The position numbers and the translations under genes were made by a program. From JANTGF01 sp963750735 (GTDB taxonomy: Bacteria; Bacteroidota; Bacteroidia; Bacteroidales; VadinHA17): a stretch of 64,000 nucleotides of DNA. A model generated the notes under the pieces. That model saw only the letters and a list, made by a program, of their open reading frames with translations. It did not search any database and was not told the origin of the DNA. Below, piece after piece: positions 17,701-25,890 of this stretch (positions are counted from its first letter, which is position 1; every line of letters begins with the position of its first letter). The DNA is taken from positions 124,001 to 188,000 of the forward strand of contig CAVVRY010000003.1 of assembly GCA_963750735.1 (NCBI GenBank), written 5' to 3'.

Positions 17701-20330
17701 ACACTTACTCCAGGACAGGCTTTCTCTACTCCTGAGCCATCTACTGTATACGCGGTAATGGTATAAACTACCCGCTGGGCATCATCGCCAAGGTTATCCA
17801 AGGTCTCCTGGATTCTGTAGTTGTCTGGTAAATCTCTTACTTCTCCAGCTGCATAACCACTTACTTCCGCCGGGTTGTCTGCTACGGCTGTATACTTAAA
17901 GAGAACTGGTTGGGTCGGTGTACTTGGACTCGTCAGAAAGATGTCTGTCTGGGTATTGTCACAGATAGTATCCAACACTGGTGTCGCTATTACTATAGGA
18001 GTAGGCTCTACCCATACTTCACTCTGGACACTTACTCCAGGACAGGCTTTCTCTACTCCTGAGCCATCTACTGTATACGCGGTAATGGTATAAACTACCC
18101 GCTGGGCATCATCGCCAAGGTTATCCAAGGTCTCCTGGATTCTGTAGTTGTCTGGTAAATCTCTTACTTCTCCAGCTGCATAACCACTTACTTCCGCCGG
18201 GTTGTCTGCTACGGCTGTATACTTAAAGAGAACTGGTTGGGTCGGTGTACTTGGACTCGACAGAAAGATGTCTGTCTGGGTATTGTCACAGATAGTATCC
18301 AACACTGGTGTCGCTATTACTATCGGTGTAGGCTCTACCCATACTTCACTCTGGACACTTACTCCAGGACAGGCTTTCTCTACTCCTGAGCCATCTACAG
18401 TATATGCAGTAATGGTATAAACTACTCGCTGGGCATCATCGCCAAGGTTATCCAAGGTCTCCTGGATTCGGTACATGTCTGGTAAATCTCTTACTTCTCC
18501 TGCTGCATAACCACTTACTTCCGCTGGGTTGTCTGCTACTGCTGTATACTTAAAGAGAACCGGTTTGGTCGGCGTACTTGGACTAGTCAGTAAGATGTCT
18601 GTCTGGGTATTGTCACAGATAGTATCCAACACTGGCGTCGCTATTACTATAGGAGTAGGCTCTACCCATACTTCACTCTGGACACTTACTCCCGGACAGG
18701 CTTTCTCTACTCCTGAGCCATCTACTGTATACGCAGTAATGGTATAAACTACCCGCTGGGCATCATCGCCAAGGTTATCCAAGGTCTCCTGGATTCTGTA
18801 ATTGTCTGGAAAATCTCTTACTTCTCCTGCTGCATAACCACTTACTTCAGCTGGGTTGTCTGCTACTGCTGTATACTTAAAGAGAACTGGTTGCGTCGGT
18901 GTACTTGGACTAGTCAGAAGGATATCAGTCTGGGTATTGTCACAGATAGTATCCAACACTGGTGTCGCTATTACTATTGGAGTAGGCTCTACCCATACTT
19001 CACTCTGGACACTTACTCCAGGACAGGCTTTCTCTACTCCTGATCCATCTACTGTATATGCAGTAATGGTATAAACTACCCGCTGGGCTTCATCGCCAAG
19101 GTTATCCAAGGTCTCCTGGATACTGTAGCTGTCTGGAAGATCTCTTACCTCTCCTGCTGCATAACCACTTACTTCAGCTGGGTTGTCTGCTACTGCTGTA
19201 TACTTAAAGAGAACCGCATTCGTAGGCGTACTTGGACTAGATAGAAGGATATCAGTCTGGGTATTGTCACAGATAGTATCCAACACTGGCGTCGCTATTA
19301 CTATAGGAGTAGGCTCTACCCATACTTCACTCTGGACACTTACTCCCGGACAGGCTTTCTCTATTCCTGATCCATCTACAGTATATGCAGTAATGGTATA
19401 AACTACTCGCTGGGCTTCATCGCCAAGGTTGTCCAAGGTCTCCTGGATACGGTACATGTCTGGAAGATCTCTTACCTCTCCTGCTGCATAACCACTTACT
19501 TCAGCTGGGTTGTCTGCTACTGCTGTATACTTAAAGAGAACCGCATTCGTAGGCGTACTTGGACTAGATAGAAGGATATCAGTCTGGGTATTGTCACAGA
19601 TAGTATCCAACACTGGCGTCGCTATAACTATAGGAGTAGGCTCTACCCATACTTCACTCTGGACACTTACTCCCGGACAGGCTTTCTCTATTCCTGATCC
19701 ATCTACAGTATATGCAGTAATGGTATAAACTACTCGCTGGGCTTCATCGCCAAGGTTGTCCAAGGTCTCCTGGATACGGTACATGTCTGGAAGATCTCTT
19801 ACCTCTCCTGCTGCATAACCACTTACTTCAGCTGGGTTGTCTGCTACTGCTGTATACTTAAAGAGAACCGCATTCGTAGGCGTACTTGGACTAGATAGAA
19901 GGATATCAGTCTGGGTATTGTCACAGATAGTATCCAACACTGGCGTCGCTAGAACTATAGGAGTAGGCTCTACCCATACTTCACTCTGGACACTTACTCC
20001 CGGACAGGCTTTCTCTATTCCTGATCCATCTACAGTATATGCAGTAATGGTATAAACTACTCGCTGGGCTTCATCGCCAAGGTTGTCCAAGGTCTCCTGG
20101 ATACGGTACATGTCTGGAAGATCTCTTACCTCTCCTGCTGCATAACCACTTACTTCAGCTGGGTTGTCTGCTACTGCTGTATACTTAAAGAGAACCGCAT
20201 TCGTAGGCGTACTTGGACTAGATAGAAGGATATCAGTCTGGGTATTGTCACAGATAGTATCCAACACTGGCGTCGCTAGAACTATAGGAGTAGGCTCTAC
20301 AAATATATTTTGTGCTTAATACTGTTACTA
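14680..20330 (-). repeat. tandem array of about 17 copies of a 327-bp (109-aa) PKD-like repeat
   Basis: The unit recurs at exactly 327 bp from 15586 to 20164, shown by the spacing of the same site at 15586, 15913, 16240 and so on to 20164. Two further, indel-bearing copies lie at about 14930 and 15257. Each unit encodes a domain opening PVLDTICDNTQTDI, with core FKYTAVADNPAEVSGYAAGEV and ending YTITAYTVDGSG then VQSEVWVEPTPI. The layout matches the PKD-like extracellular repeats common in Bacteroidota surface proteins. Variation is confined to a few sites: GDD or GDE before AQR, SGV or SGI before EKACP, and the residues after STPT. Middle copies (about 16.8-18.8 kb) form a GDD subfamily, while outer copies resemble each other. 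Confidence 0.97.
15504..20267 (-). CDS. Repeat-array segment of the giant adhesin (uninterrupted frame)
   Basis: A continuous 1,587-codon frame holding about 14.5 PKD-like repeats. Its apparent start (TTG at 20267) lies inside the first repeat and is not a real start. The frame is lost at 20268 only because of an indel just upstream, and at 15540 because of an extra base in a mosaic site. There are no hydrophobic segments, and two Cys per repeat (TICDN and EKACPG) are spaced for an intradomain disulfide, as expected for an extracellular stalk. This is part of the 11865-23388 gene, not an independent gene. Confidence 0.85.
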   Translation of the reverse strand: MLDTICDNTQTDILLSSPSTPTNAVLFKYTAVADNPAEVSGYAAGEVRDLPDMYRIQETLDNLGDEAQRVVYTITAYTVDGSGIEKACPGVSVQSEVWVEPTPIVLATPVLDTICDNTQTDILLSSPSTPTNAVLFKYTAVADNPAEVSGYAAGEVRDLPDMYRIQETLDNLGDEAQRVVYTITAYTVDGSGIEKACPGVSVQSEVWVEPTPIVIATPVLDTICDNTQTDILLSSPSTPTNAVLFKYTAVADNPAEVSGYAAGEVRDLPDMYRIQETLDNLGDEAQRVVYTITAYTVDGSGIEKACPGVSVQSEVWVEPTPIVIATPVLDTICDNTQTDILLSSPSTPTNAVLFKYTAVADNPAEVSGYAAGEVRDLPDSYSIQETLDNLGDEAQRVVYTITAYTVDGSGVEKACPGVSVQSEVWVEPTPIVIATPVLDTICDNTQTDILLTSPSTPTQPVLFKYTAVADNPAEVSGYAAGEVRDFPDNYRIQETLDNLGDDAQRVVYTITAYTVDGSGVEKACPGVSVQSEVWVEPTPIVIATPVLDTICDNTQTDILLTSPSTPTKPVLFKYTAVADNPAEVSGYAAGEVRDLPDMYRIQETLDNLGDDAQRVVYTITAYTVDGSGVEKACPGVSVQSEVWVEPTPIVIATPVLDTICDNTQTDIFLSSPSTPTQPVLFKYTAVADNPAEVSGYAAGEVRDLPDNYRIQETLDNLGDDAQRVVYTITAYTVDGSGVEKACPGVSVQSEVWVEPTPIVIATPVLDTICDNTQTDIFLTSPSTPTQPVLFKYTAVADNPAEVSGYAAGEVRDLPDNYRIQETLDNLGDDAQRVVYTITAYTVDGSGVEKACPGVSVQSEVWVEPTPIVIATPVLDTICDNTQTDILLTSPSTPTQPVLFKYTAVADNPAEVSGYAAGEVRDLPDNYRIQETLDNLGDDAQRVVYTITAYTVDGSGVEKACPGVSVQSEVWVEPTPIVIATPVLDTICDNTQTDILLSSPSTPTKPVLFKYTAVADNPAEVSGYAAGEVRDLPDIYRIQETLDNLGDDAQRVVYTITAYTVDGSGIEKACPGVSVQSEVWVEPTPIVIATPVLDTICDNTQTDIFLSSPSTPTQPVLFKYTAVADNPAEVSGYAAGEVRDFPDIYRIQETLDNLGDDAQRVVYTITAYTVDGSGVEKACPGVSVQSEVWVEPTPIVIATPVLDTICDNTQTDIFLSSPSTPTQAVLFKYTAVADNPAEVSGYAAGEVRDFPDIYRIQETLDNLGDEAQRVVYTITAYTVDGSGVEKACPGVSVQSEVWVEPTPIVIATPVLDTICDNTQTDILLSSPSTPTHAVLFKYTAVADNPAEVSGYAAGEVRDLPDKYRIQETLDNLGDEAQRVVYTITAYTVDGSGVEKACPGVSVQSEVWVEPTPIVIATPVLDTICDNTQTDILLSSPSTPTKPVLFKYTAVADNPAEVSGYAAGEVRDFPDMYRIQETLDNLGDEAQRVVYTITAYTVDGSGVEKACPGVSVQSEVWVEPTPIVIATPVLDTICDNTQTDILLSSPSTPTKPVLFKYTAVADNPAEVSGYAAGEVRDLTRQVQNPGDLG

Positions 20331-20524
20331 CTGCATTACAATTTGAGAATTCCCATAAATGTCAGTTACAGTTAGAATCACATTGTTATCACAAGATGAG
20401 TACAATTAAAATACTGTCTGACTTGCTACTAATGATTGGATCTGCAATTATCATATTTCATCTATAACTTCTCCAATTAAAGCTGGATCAATATCATAAG
20501 AACAATCTAAAGCCCTGCAAATTG

Positions 20525-22333
20525 TTATACCTGAAGAGGGACAGTAAAAGTAGTAAAATCTGCAGTTGTTGTGGAGCATCCTGTCGCAGTAATTGTTTCT
20601 GTTACTTTTACTGTACCTGTAGTATTACAATTATTTGCCCAGGAAACAATTATTTCATTCGTATTTTCCCCTGAATATGAAGAAGCGCCTGCAATGGTCC
20701 AGTTATAGGTATGTCCAGCTATTCCAGGAGTTGAATAGGTCACTCCAGTAGCTCCAGGACAGACATTATTAGCTCCTGTAATTACTGGAACCGGATTTGG
20801 ATTAACAGTTATTATTTCTGATCCTGTTCCACTACAGCCGTTAATATCTGTAAAAGTATAAGTAATTGTATGGTTCCCAGAGCCTGCTGTAGCTGGTGTA
20901 AAAATTCCGCCACTTACCCCGGTTCCTGAATAGGTTCCACCAGCAGGTCTGGCCTGATTCAATACAAAAGGAGCATCATCCAAACAAACGTCAGGTAAAG
21001 GTTTATAAGGATTTTCTGTGGATACAGAATAAAAAGACGAAGGATTATTCTGATTTCTAAATTCCGTTAAAAGCCAGTCCTGAGTTCTTTCAACCGTTTG
21101 AACCCTTATTTCATCCATTAATCCCCTAAAGTATCGCGTACTAATAACCGGATTACCACCCCATAACCAACTATCAATATCAGCCAGAGCAGTCCAATAA
21201 GTTGGAACTTGTATAGTATTGAAAGTCATAGGACTTCCATTCACAAATATCTTAACTTCTTGAGTGCTATAATTTAAAGTAACAGCAAGATGTTGCCATG
21301 TGCCATCGGTAAATGGATTTAGTCCAAGATTATAGTTATTTGTATTGAATCCATTCGGGTAAAAGAAATGATCACCATCCCCTTGAGAGGCCCATTCATA
21401 CCCACCCCGTGGAGCTACAAATCTATTTGTCGAAGACATCACTATCTGATAATCACCATCAGCAGCATCAACATAATTTATCCAGAGTGACATTGTTGCT
21501 TCATCATTGGTTCCATCCAGATCTGGGTCATCAGCAACTACAATCATATCATTTACTCCATCAAAGCTCCTCCCAGATAATAATTTACCGGTTGTGCCGG
21601 ATGTACCTGAGTTTTCACCATAGTTCCCCAGATCTGTTGCATCCAGAAAATCTCCATCCAGATGCATTACCTGGACATAATCTGAGCTCCATGTTTCCCT
21701 TGAGGAAGGATTGGATGTAATCCCTGCTTTCCCATAGAGCATCAGAATATCGGTATCAGCACCAGGTGAGATAACAGGCACTTTTACCCAGGCAGTGTAT
21801 AAACCTGATGCAGAATTATATTGATTGATTTCAAACTTTAACGGATTACCTGCTGCATCTGTAAAAGCAACATCATATCCGTTTGATGATTGCAGCTTTC
21901 CTCCATTAGCTGTAGTCGCCAGATCGGGATCTGTAAAACTCACAAGCAGAGGAAAATCAATAAGATTTACTGCACCTGAAACCTGCGCTGAATTTATTGT
22001 AATGGTCTTATAATATCCATAGCCAAAAGTTACAATAGGTAGAGGATTTTCAATTATCACAGCTTTCCCGGCCATTGTATTTGAAAGTCCACTTGATCCC
22101 TTTGTGGCTACTACTTTATAAACACCTTCGGTTAACCCGGGCCATGTTAATACACCTCCTGTTCCTGCAACTGGTGCACCCTGATTGATCCCATTATTTG
22201 TTAGCTGATAATTTACACCTGACTCTGATCCTGATAATTGTACAGTTAATCCTCCAGAACCATTACAATAAGAACCTGAACCAGTCACATTAAAGATTTG
22301 AGGTAAACCATGCTCTCTACTGCCAAAGCTCAT
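20525..22333 (-). CDS. Second DUF2341-LamG block plus PKD/Ig domains of the giant adhesin
   Basis: 602 codons with no signal peptide, so it is an internal segment. It opens with the end of an SFMSFGSREHG turn and an Ig-like domain (GSYCNGSGGLTVQLSGS). A DUF2341 domain follows (YGYYKTITINSAQVSGAV, IDFPLLVSFTDPDL). A LamG/concanavalin-like domain comes next, with LSGRSFDGVNDMIVVADDPD, TMSLWINYV, TWQHLAVTLNYS and FRGLMDEIRVQTVERT. Two T9SS-substrate-type Ig/PKD domains complete it (VCLDDAPFVLNQARPAGGTY and VCPGATGVTYSTPGIAGHTY). LamG folds often bind glycans, so this is a candidate ligand-binding head. The frame ends at 20525 by a missing base; HYR-like sequence continues in another frame. Confidence 0.85.
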   Translation of the reverse strand: MSFGSREHGLPQIFNVTGSGSYCNGSGGLTVQLSGSESGVNYQLTNNGINQGAPVAGTGGVLTWPGLTEGVYKVVATKGSSGLSNTMAGKAVIIENPLPIVTFGYGYYKTITINSAQVSGAVNLIDFPLLVSFTDPDLATTANGGKLQSSNGYDVAFTDAAGNPLKFEINQYNSASGLYTAWVKVPVISPGADTDILMLYGKAGITSNPSSRETWSSDYVQVMHLDGDFLDATDLGNYGENSGTSGTTGKLLSGRSFDGVNDMIVVADDPDLDGTNDEATMSLWINYVDAADGDYQIVMSSTNRFVAPRGGYEWASQGDGDHFFYPNGFNTNNYNLGLNPFTDGTWQHLAVTLNYSTQEVKIFVNGSPMTFNTIQVPTYWTALADIDSWLWGGNPVISTRYFRGLMDEIRVQTVERTQDWLLTEFRNQNNPSSFYSVSTENPYKPLPDVCLDDAPFVLNQARPAGGTYSGTGVSGGIFTPATAGSGNHTITYTFTDINGCSGTGSEIITVNPNPVPVITGANNVCPGATGVTYSTPGIAGHTYNWTIAGASSYSGENTNEIIVSWANNCNTTGTVKVTETITATGCSTTTADFTTFTVPLQV

Positions 22334-22926
22334 AAAGGAGCCCGGTGCATTTTGATTGTTGTATTCTGTTGCAATCCATTGATTGGATCTGGATAATCGA
22401 TGATATCCGGAATCTCATCCATTCTTCCATTAAAATAGCGATTTGCTACAATCTGTTCTATATATCCACCTCCAAATTCAATTTGGGCATTATTCTCAAG
22501 CCGCCTAGTAACATTATTCGTAGAATTTACAGCCCCATTTACAAAGAGTGTATGAACTGTTCCCCAGGTACCAGCCACAAAATACCATTGTCCTGCATTC
22601 CAGGTTGTCGATATTGAGTTTCGTCTTTCTAAAGTACCTGAGTGTTCAATTTTAAAATATTGTGCTCCATATGGAGTATAAGAATGCTCTGTGCCAATAA
22701 GAACAAATGTAAAATGGTTATTTGCATCTACATATTTGTTAAATATAGTCTGGCAAGTTGCTGAAGATGAATTAAATGTTACTCCGGCCTAAACCAAAAG
22801 GAAACAGTTCCCTCAGCAGCATCAATATCAGGTACGGTAACCCTATCGTTAATACCATCGAAAGTCCGCCCATTTGCAAACATACCTGGGGCACCACTGG
22901 AACCTGCATTAGTTCCATTATTCCCA
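22330..22926 (-). pseudogene. First LamG-like domain of the giant adhesin, split over several frames
   Basis: Reading three frames in turn gives a continuous LamG domain. It runs NGRTFDGINDRVTVPDIDAA, then TVSFWFRP, a break near 22785, VTFNSSSATCQTIFNKY, WYFVAGTWGTVHTLFVNGAV, FNGRMDEIRISS, breaks at 22409 and 22391, and finally SNQWIATEYNNQNAPGSFMS, which leads straight into the next segment. The layout repeats that of the second block at 20.5-22.3 kb. Three single-base indels within about 400 bp are needed to connect it. Confidence 0.75.
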
Positions 22927-23388
22927 TTAGATGTAGCATCTTGTAAATCTTCCATTCAGATGCCAAACTCCGCTATATCCAACCCATGTTGAAGTTGTTG
23001 AAGGGTCGGCAACTATTAACGAATTCCCAAAGTACAGGGTAAATGAATGACCTCCGGCTGGCAGTGATGGAATACGAACCCAGGCAATTAATTGTCCAGT
23101 GATAGCATTATAACTTTCTACCTGGTGATTCAGGGTGGTTACATGATCTTCAGTAAATGCGATATCCCACCCACTGCCATTTTCGACAAAGCCACCATTG
23201 GCAATAGTTCTCAAATCATTGTCAGTAACAGAAACCAGGACGGGAAAATTAACATGTGGGCCTCCGCTAATCTGAGCCACAGGTATGGTTATAGATTTTC
23301 GGTAGCCATATCCAGCAAGCCATTGAGCTTCCACCCCGGCAAAAAAGCCAGAAAATAGAAATATGAACAAGAGGAAGCGGTACCTCAT
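22927..23388 (-). CDS. N-terminal segment of the giant adhesin: signal peptide and DUF2341 domain
   Basis: This holds the true start of the adhesin, ATG at 23388. A Sec signal peptide (MRYRFLLFIFLFSGFFAGVEA, cleaved before QW) is followed by a DUF2341 domain with YGYRKSITIPVAQISGG, NFPVLVSVTDNDL and LYFGNS, then the opening of a LamG domain (SGVWHLNG). The frame is lost at 22952-22953; removing one G continues as NEDLQDATSNGNNGTNAG. The signal peptide fits T9SS substrates, which cross the inner membrane by Sec. Confidence 0.85.
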   Translation of the reverse strand: MRYRFLLFIFLFSGFFAGVEAQWLAGYGYRKSITIPVAQISGGPHVNFPVLVSVTDNDLRTIANGGFVENGSGWDIAFTEDHVTTLNHQVESYNAITGQLIAWVRIPSLPAGGHSFTLYFGNSLIVADPSTTSTWVGYSGVWHLNGRFTRCYI

Positions 23389-24074
23389 GGCAACTATTTC
23401 GATTTCATCAATTAGAATTGCAGCTTATTAATCTGACCCAGAATACACATGAAAGGTTGCACCAGCGTAACAGATTAACTGCTTAAACTTTTTATCTAGC
23501 TGGGTATCAAAATTTTTACTCTGATGCTGGAAATGGTACAAAATCAATAAACGTCAATCGTTAAAAACTCAAATTGTATATTAATACGTATGATTTAGAG
23601 GAAATGTTTGGAATTTTATCAGTTGATTCCGGCAAATTTTCTACTGATTTTTACGAAAATACCCAGATTTTAATCTAATGAATTGGAAGAACACCTTTAT
23701 CATACTGTATTTAAGGCTATTAAAACACTTCTGTATGATATAAATACTTAAGAAGAATAAGAACAAATTATGATTTATTGTAAAAAAACATCTTATTATC
23801 AAACACAAAATCGAGAATTAGTATCTTCTCAGATAATTTTCGAACTAAATAATTTACTTATTGAGAGTAGTTATTAGAACATAAAAAACATAAAACCAGG
23901 TCATATATCTGTATAGTTAATTCGTGCTCTTTTTGGACTTTTGATCACAAAATGGGTTAAAAAAAGGGAGAATTGAATTAACAATTTTCCCTTTTCAGTA
24001 AGAAATTTTATACTTTTTAATCAGCGAGATATGCTAAATAAGTCTAGTTAAAATTAAATCAATGATCACAATCT
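23389..24074. other. 686-bp gene-free AT-rich spacer upstream of the adhesin
   Basis: No credible coding frame on either strand. It holds the queA-side terminator (23962-23995) and should hold the adhesin promoter on the minus strand, but I see no clear TTTG/TAnnTTTG pair. A long untranslated leader or a regulated promoter is possible for a gene this large. Confidence 0.6.
23962..23995 (-). terminator. Rho-independent terminator after queA
   Basis: A 14-bp stem (one G-U pair) with the loop AATTAA, followed on the minus strand by a T run. It lies about 80 bases beyond the queA stop and closes the ftsX-to-queA operon. Confidence 0.75.
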
Positions 24075-25124
24075 CTAGATTATAAACATAGCATCTCCAT
24101 AAGTCCCAAACTTATATCCTTCTTTAATGGCCATTCTGTATGCTTCGAACAAAAAGTCATATCCAGCAAATGCAGATACCATCATGAGCAATGTGGAAAG
24201 TGGTAGGTGAAAATTGGTTATCATTCTATTCGGAACCAAAGGTTCATATGGTGGGAAGATAAACTTATTGGTCCAGCCATCAAAAGGCTTCAGGAATCCA
24301 TCGGATGAGACAGAACTTTCCAGGGTTCTAAGAACAGTAGTACCAACAGCGCAAACCTTGCGTTTTTCAGCTTTTGCCTTGTTGATAATTTTTGTTGACT
24401 CTTCACCAATAAAAATTTGTTCAGAATCCATCTTATGTTTGGTAAGGTCTTCTACTTCCACAGTTCTAAAGTTTCCCAGGCCAACGTGAAGGGTAACATA
24501 GGCGAAGTCTAATCCCTTAATTTCCAATCTTTTCATTAGCTGCCGACTAAAATGCAAACCAGCTGTAGGTGCAGCTACCGCTCCTTCATGCTTTGCGTAA
24601 ACAGTCTGGTACCTCTCTTTATCATCAGGTTCTGCAGCCCGCATTATGAATTTTGGAAGAGGAGTTTCCCCTAATTGGTATAATGTTTTCTTAAACTCAT
24701 CATATGGACCATCAAATAGAAACCTCAACGTTCTACCTCTTGATGTAGTATTATCAATTACCTCAGCCACAAGCAGATCATCTTCACCAAAGTATAGTTT
24801 ATTACCAATCCTGATTTTCCTTGCCGGATCAACCATTACATCCCACAACCTCATATCTTTATTCAATTCCCGCAATAAGAACACTTCAATTTCAGCTCCT
24901 GTTTTCTCTTTATTTCCATATAAGCGAGCTGGAAAAACCTTGGTATTATTAAAAACCATTACATCCTGATCGTCAAAATAATTAATAACATCACGGAATG
25001 TTTTATGTTCAATAGTACCAGTATTGCGATGCAAGACCATTAATCTTGACTCATCTCTGTTTTGAGCTGGATACTGGGATATTAATTCTTTTGGTAATTC
25101 AAACTTGTACTGCGATAATTTCAT
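24075..25124 (-). CDS. queA: S-adenosylmethionine:tRNA ribosyltransferase-isomerase
   Basis: 349 aa, the usual length. It transfers the ribosyl part of SAM to preQ1 in tRNA, making epoxyqueuosine at wobble position 34. Conserved stretches are PKELISQYPAQNRDESRLMV near the start, VMVFNNTKVFPARLYG (residues 54-69), GAVAAPTAGLHFS (around 179-191), YVTLHVGLGNFRTVE and NFHLPLSTLLMMVSAF. It is last in the ftsX-DUF3098-uppP-truB-queA run and lies 52 bases after truB. Confidence 0.96.
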   Translation of the reverse strand: MKLSQYKFELPKELISQYPAQNRDESRLMVLHRNTGTIEHKTFRDVINYFDDQDVMVFNNTKVFPARLYGNKEKTGAEIEVFLLRELNKDMRLWDVMVDPARKIRIGNKLYFGEDDLLVAEVIDNTTSRGRTLRFLFDGPYDEFKKTLYQLGETPLPKFIMRAAEPDDKERYQTVYAKHEGAVAAPTAGLHFSRQLMKRLEIKGLDFAYVTLHVGLGNFRTVEVEDLTKHKMDSEQIFIGEESTKIINKAKAEKRKVCAVGTTVLRTLESSVSSDGFLKPFDGWTNKFIFPPYEPLVPNRMITNFHLPLSTLLMMVSAFAGYDFLFEAYRMAIKEGYKFGTYGDAMFII

Positions 25125-25176
25125 AAATTTTGTGCTTTAATTTTGCATGACCTTATACGTAAGAAAATGCAATAGG

Positions 25177-25881
25177 TTACAATATTACTATACTTTTTTC
25201 AAATTTCTCTACACTCAAGGCCTTATCTATCTGATAATCACCTATCCTAGTCCTCTCTAATTTTGACAAATAAGCTCCGTTTTCAAGTGCAATTCCTATG
25301 TCTCTGGCCAAAGATCTTATATATGTACCTTTGCTACAAGACACTTTTATCTTCAAATCTGGCCTAGTAAAATCAAGTATTTCAATGTTAGAAATAAATA
25401 TTTTACTGGCTTTTAATTCTCGCACCTCACCTTTTCTTGCAAGGTCATAAGCTCTTTTTCCATTTATATTTTTTGCTGAGTACATAGGTGGAATTTGCTC
25501 AGATTCTCCAATAAAACTCTTTACAACTTCTTCTAACTTTTCTTTTGTTATGGATGAAGTATCGAAAACCTGGTCAACTTCGGTCTCAAGATCAAATGAG
25601 GGGGTGGTCTCTCCCAGGTGAATGGTCGCTATATATTCTTTTTCCAGTTCTTGCAACTTCTGGATAGTCTTTGTGGCTCTTCCAGTACAAATCAATAACA
25701 AGCCCGTAGCAAGAGGGTCAAGTGTGCCGGCATGACCTACCTTAATTTTCTGAATATCAAGGTTATTTCGAATTATATTTTTAACCTTTTTTACAAGATT
25801 AAAAGATGTCCAATTTAATGGCTTATCAAATGATAATACTTTACCAGCCAAAAATGCTTCTCTTTCTTCTTCTATGCCCAT
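25177..25881 (-). CDS. truB: tRNA pseudouridine(55) synthase
   Basis: Makes pseudouridine 55 in the T loop of tRNAs. The catalytic Asp is in VGHAGTLDPLATGLL. The other TruB motifs present are LDKPLNWTSFN (as FDKPLNWTSFN), QIPPMYSAKNINGKRAYDLAR and CSKGTYIRSLARDIG. The product is 234 aa from the ATG at 25881; a TTG at 25887 is possible. The short C-terminus without a PUA domain is normal for Bacteroidota. It starts 9 bases after uppP. Confidence 0.95.
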   Translation of the reverse strand: MGIEEEREAFLAGKVLSFDKPLNWTSFNLVKKVKNIIRNNLDIQKIKVGHAGTLDPLATGLLLICTGRATKTIQKLQELEKEYIATIHLGETTPSFDLETEVDQVFDTSSITKEKLEEVVKSFIGESEQIPPMYSAKNINGKRAYDLARKGEVRELKASKIFISNIEILDFTRPDLKIKVSCSKGTYIRSLARDIGIALENGAYLSKLERTRIGDYQIDKALSVEKFEKSIVIL

Positions 25882-25890
25882 CCTCAATAA

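Larger units (their letters stand above)
11865..23388 (-). pseudogene. giant SprB-like T9SS-secreted adhesin, one gene broken by frameshifts
   Basis: Read on the minus strand, the pieces form one protein of about 3,800 residues. In order they are: signal peptide; DUF2341 plus LamG-like block; Ig-like segment; second DUF2341 plus LamG block; PKD/Ig domains; a HYR-like segment (20268-20524); about 17 copies of a 109-aa PKD-like repeat; one diverged PKD-like copy; nine SprB-like repeats; and a gliding-motility C-terminal (type-B T9SS) sorting domain. Breaks I located: extra G at 22952-22953, one base missing near 22783-22787, extra C at 22409-22410 and at 22391-22392, one base missing near 20526-20530, further breaks at 20.3-20.5 kb, several in 14.87-15.55 kb, and two bases missing near 14690. 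Reading across each break restores continuous domain sequence. The most likely cause is consensus error in a repetitive gene; true decay cannot be excluded. Expected location: cell surface, for gliding or adhesion. Confidence 0.85.

Noticed and set aside
15586..20055. Fourteen 72-codon frames on the plus strand, one per repeat, beginning MSATAVYLKRT
   Set aside because: They are exact antisense shadows of the 327-bp repeat. They recur only because the repeat recurs, have no start-site signals, and encode no recognisable domain.
14680..20330. CRISPR array or non-coding satellite as explanation of the repeats
   Set aside because: The unit is 327 bp, a multiple of three, has no spacers, and keeps a continuous protein frame with synonymous changes, so it is a protein repeat.
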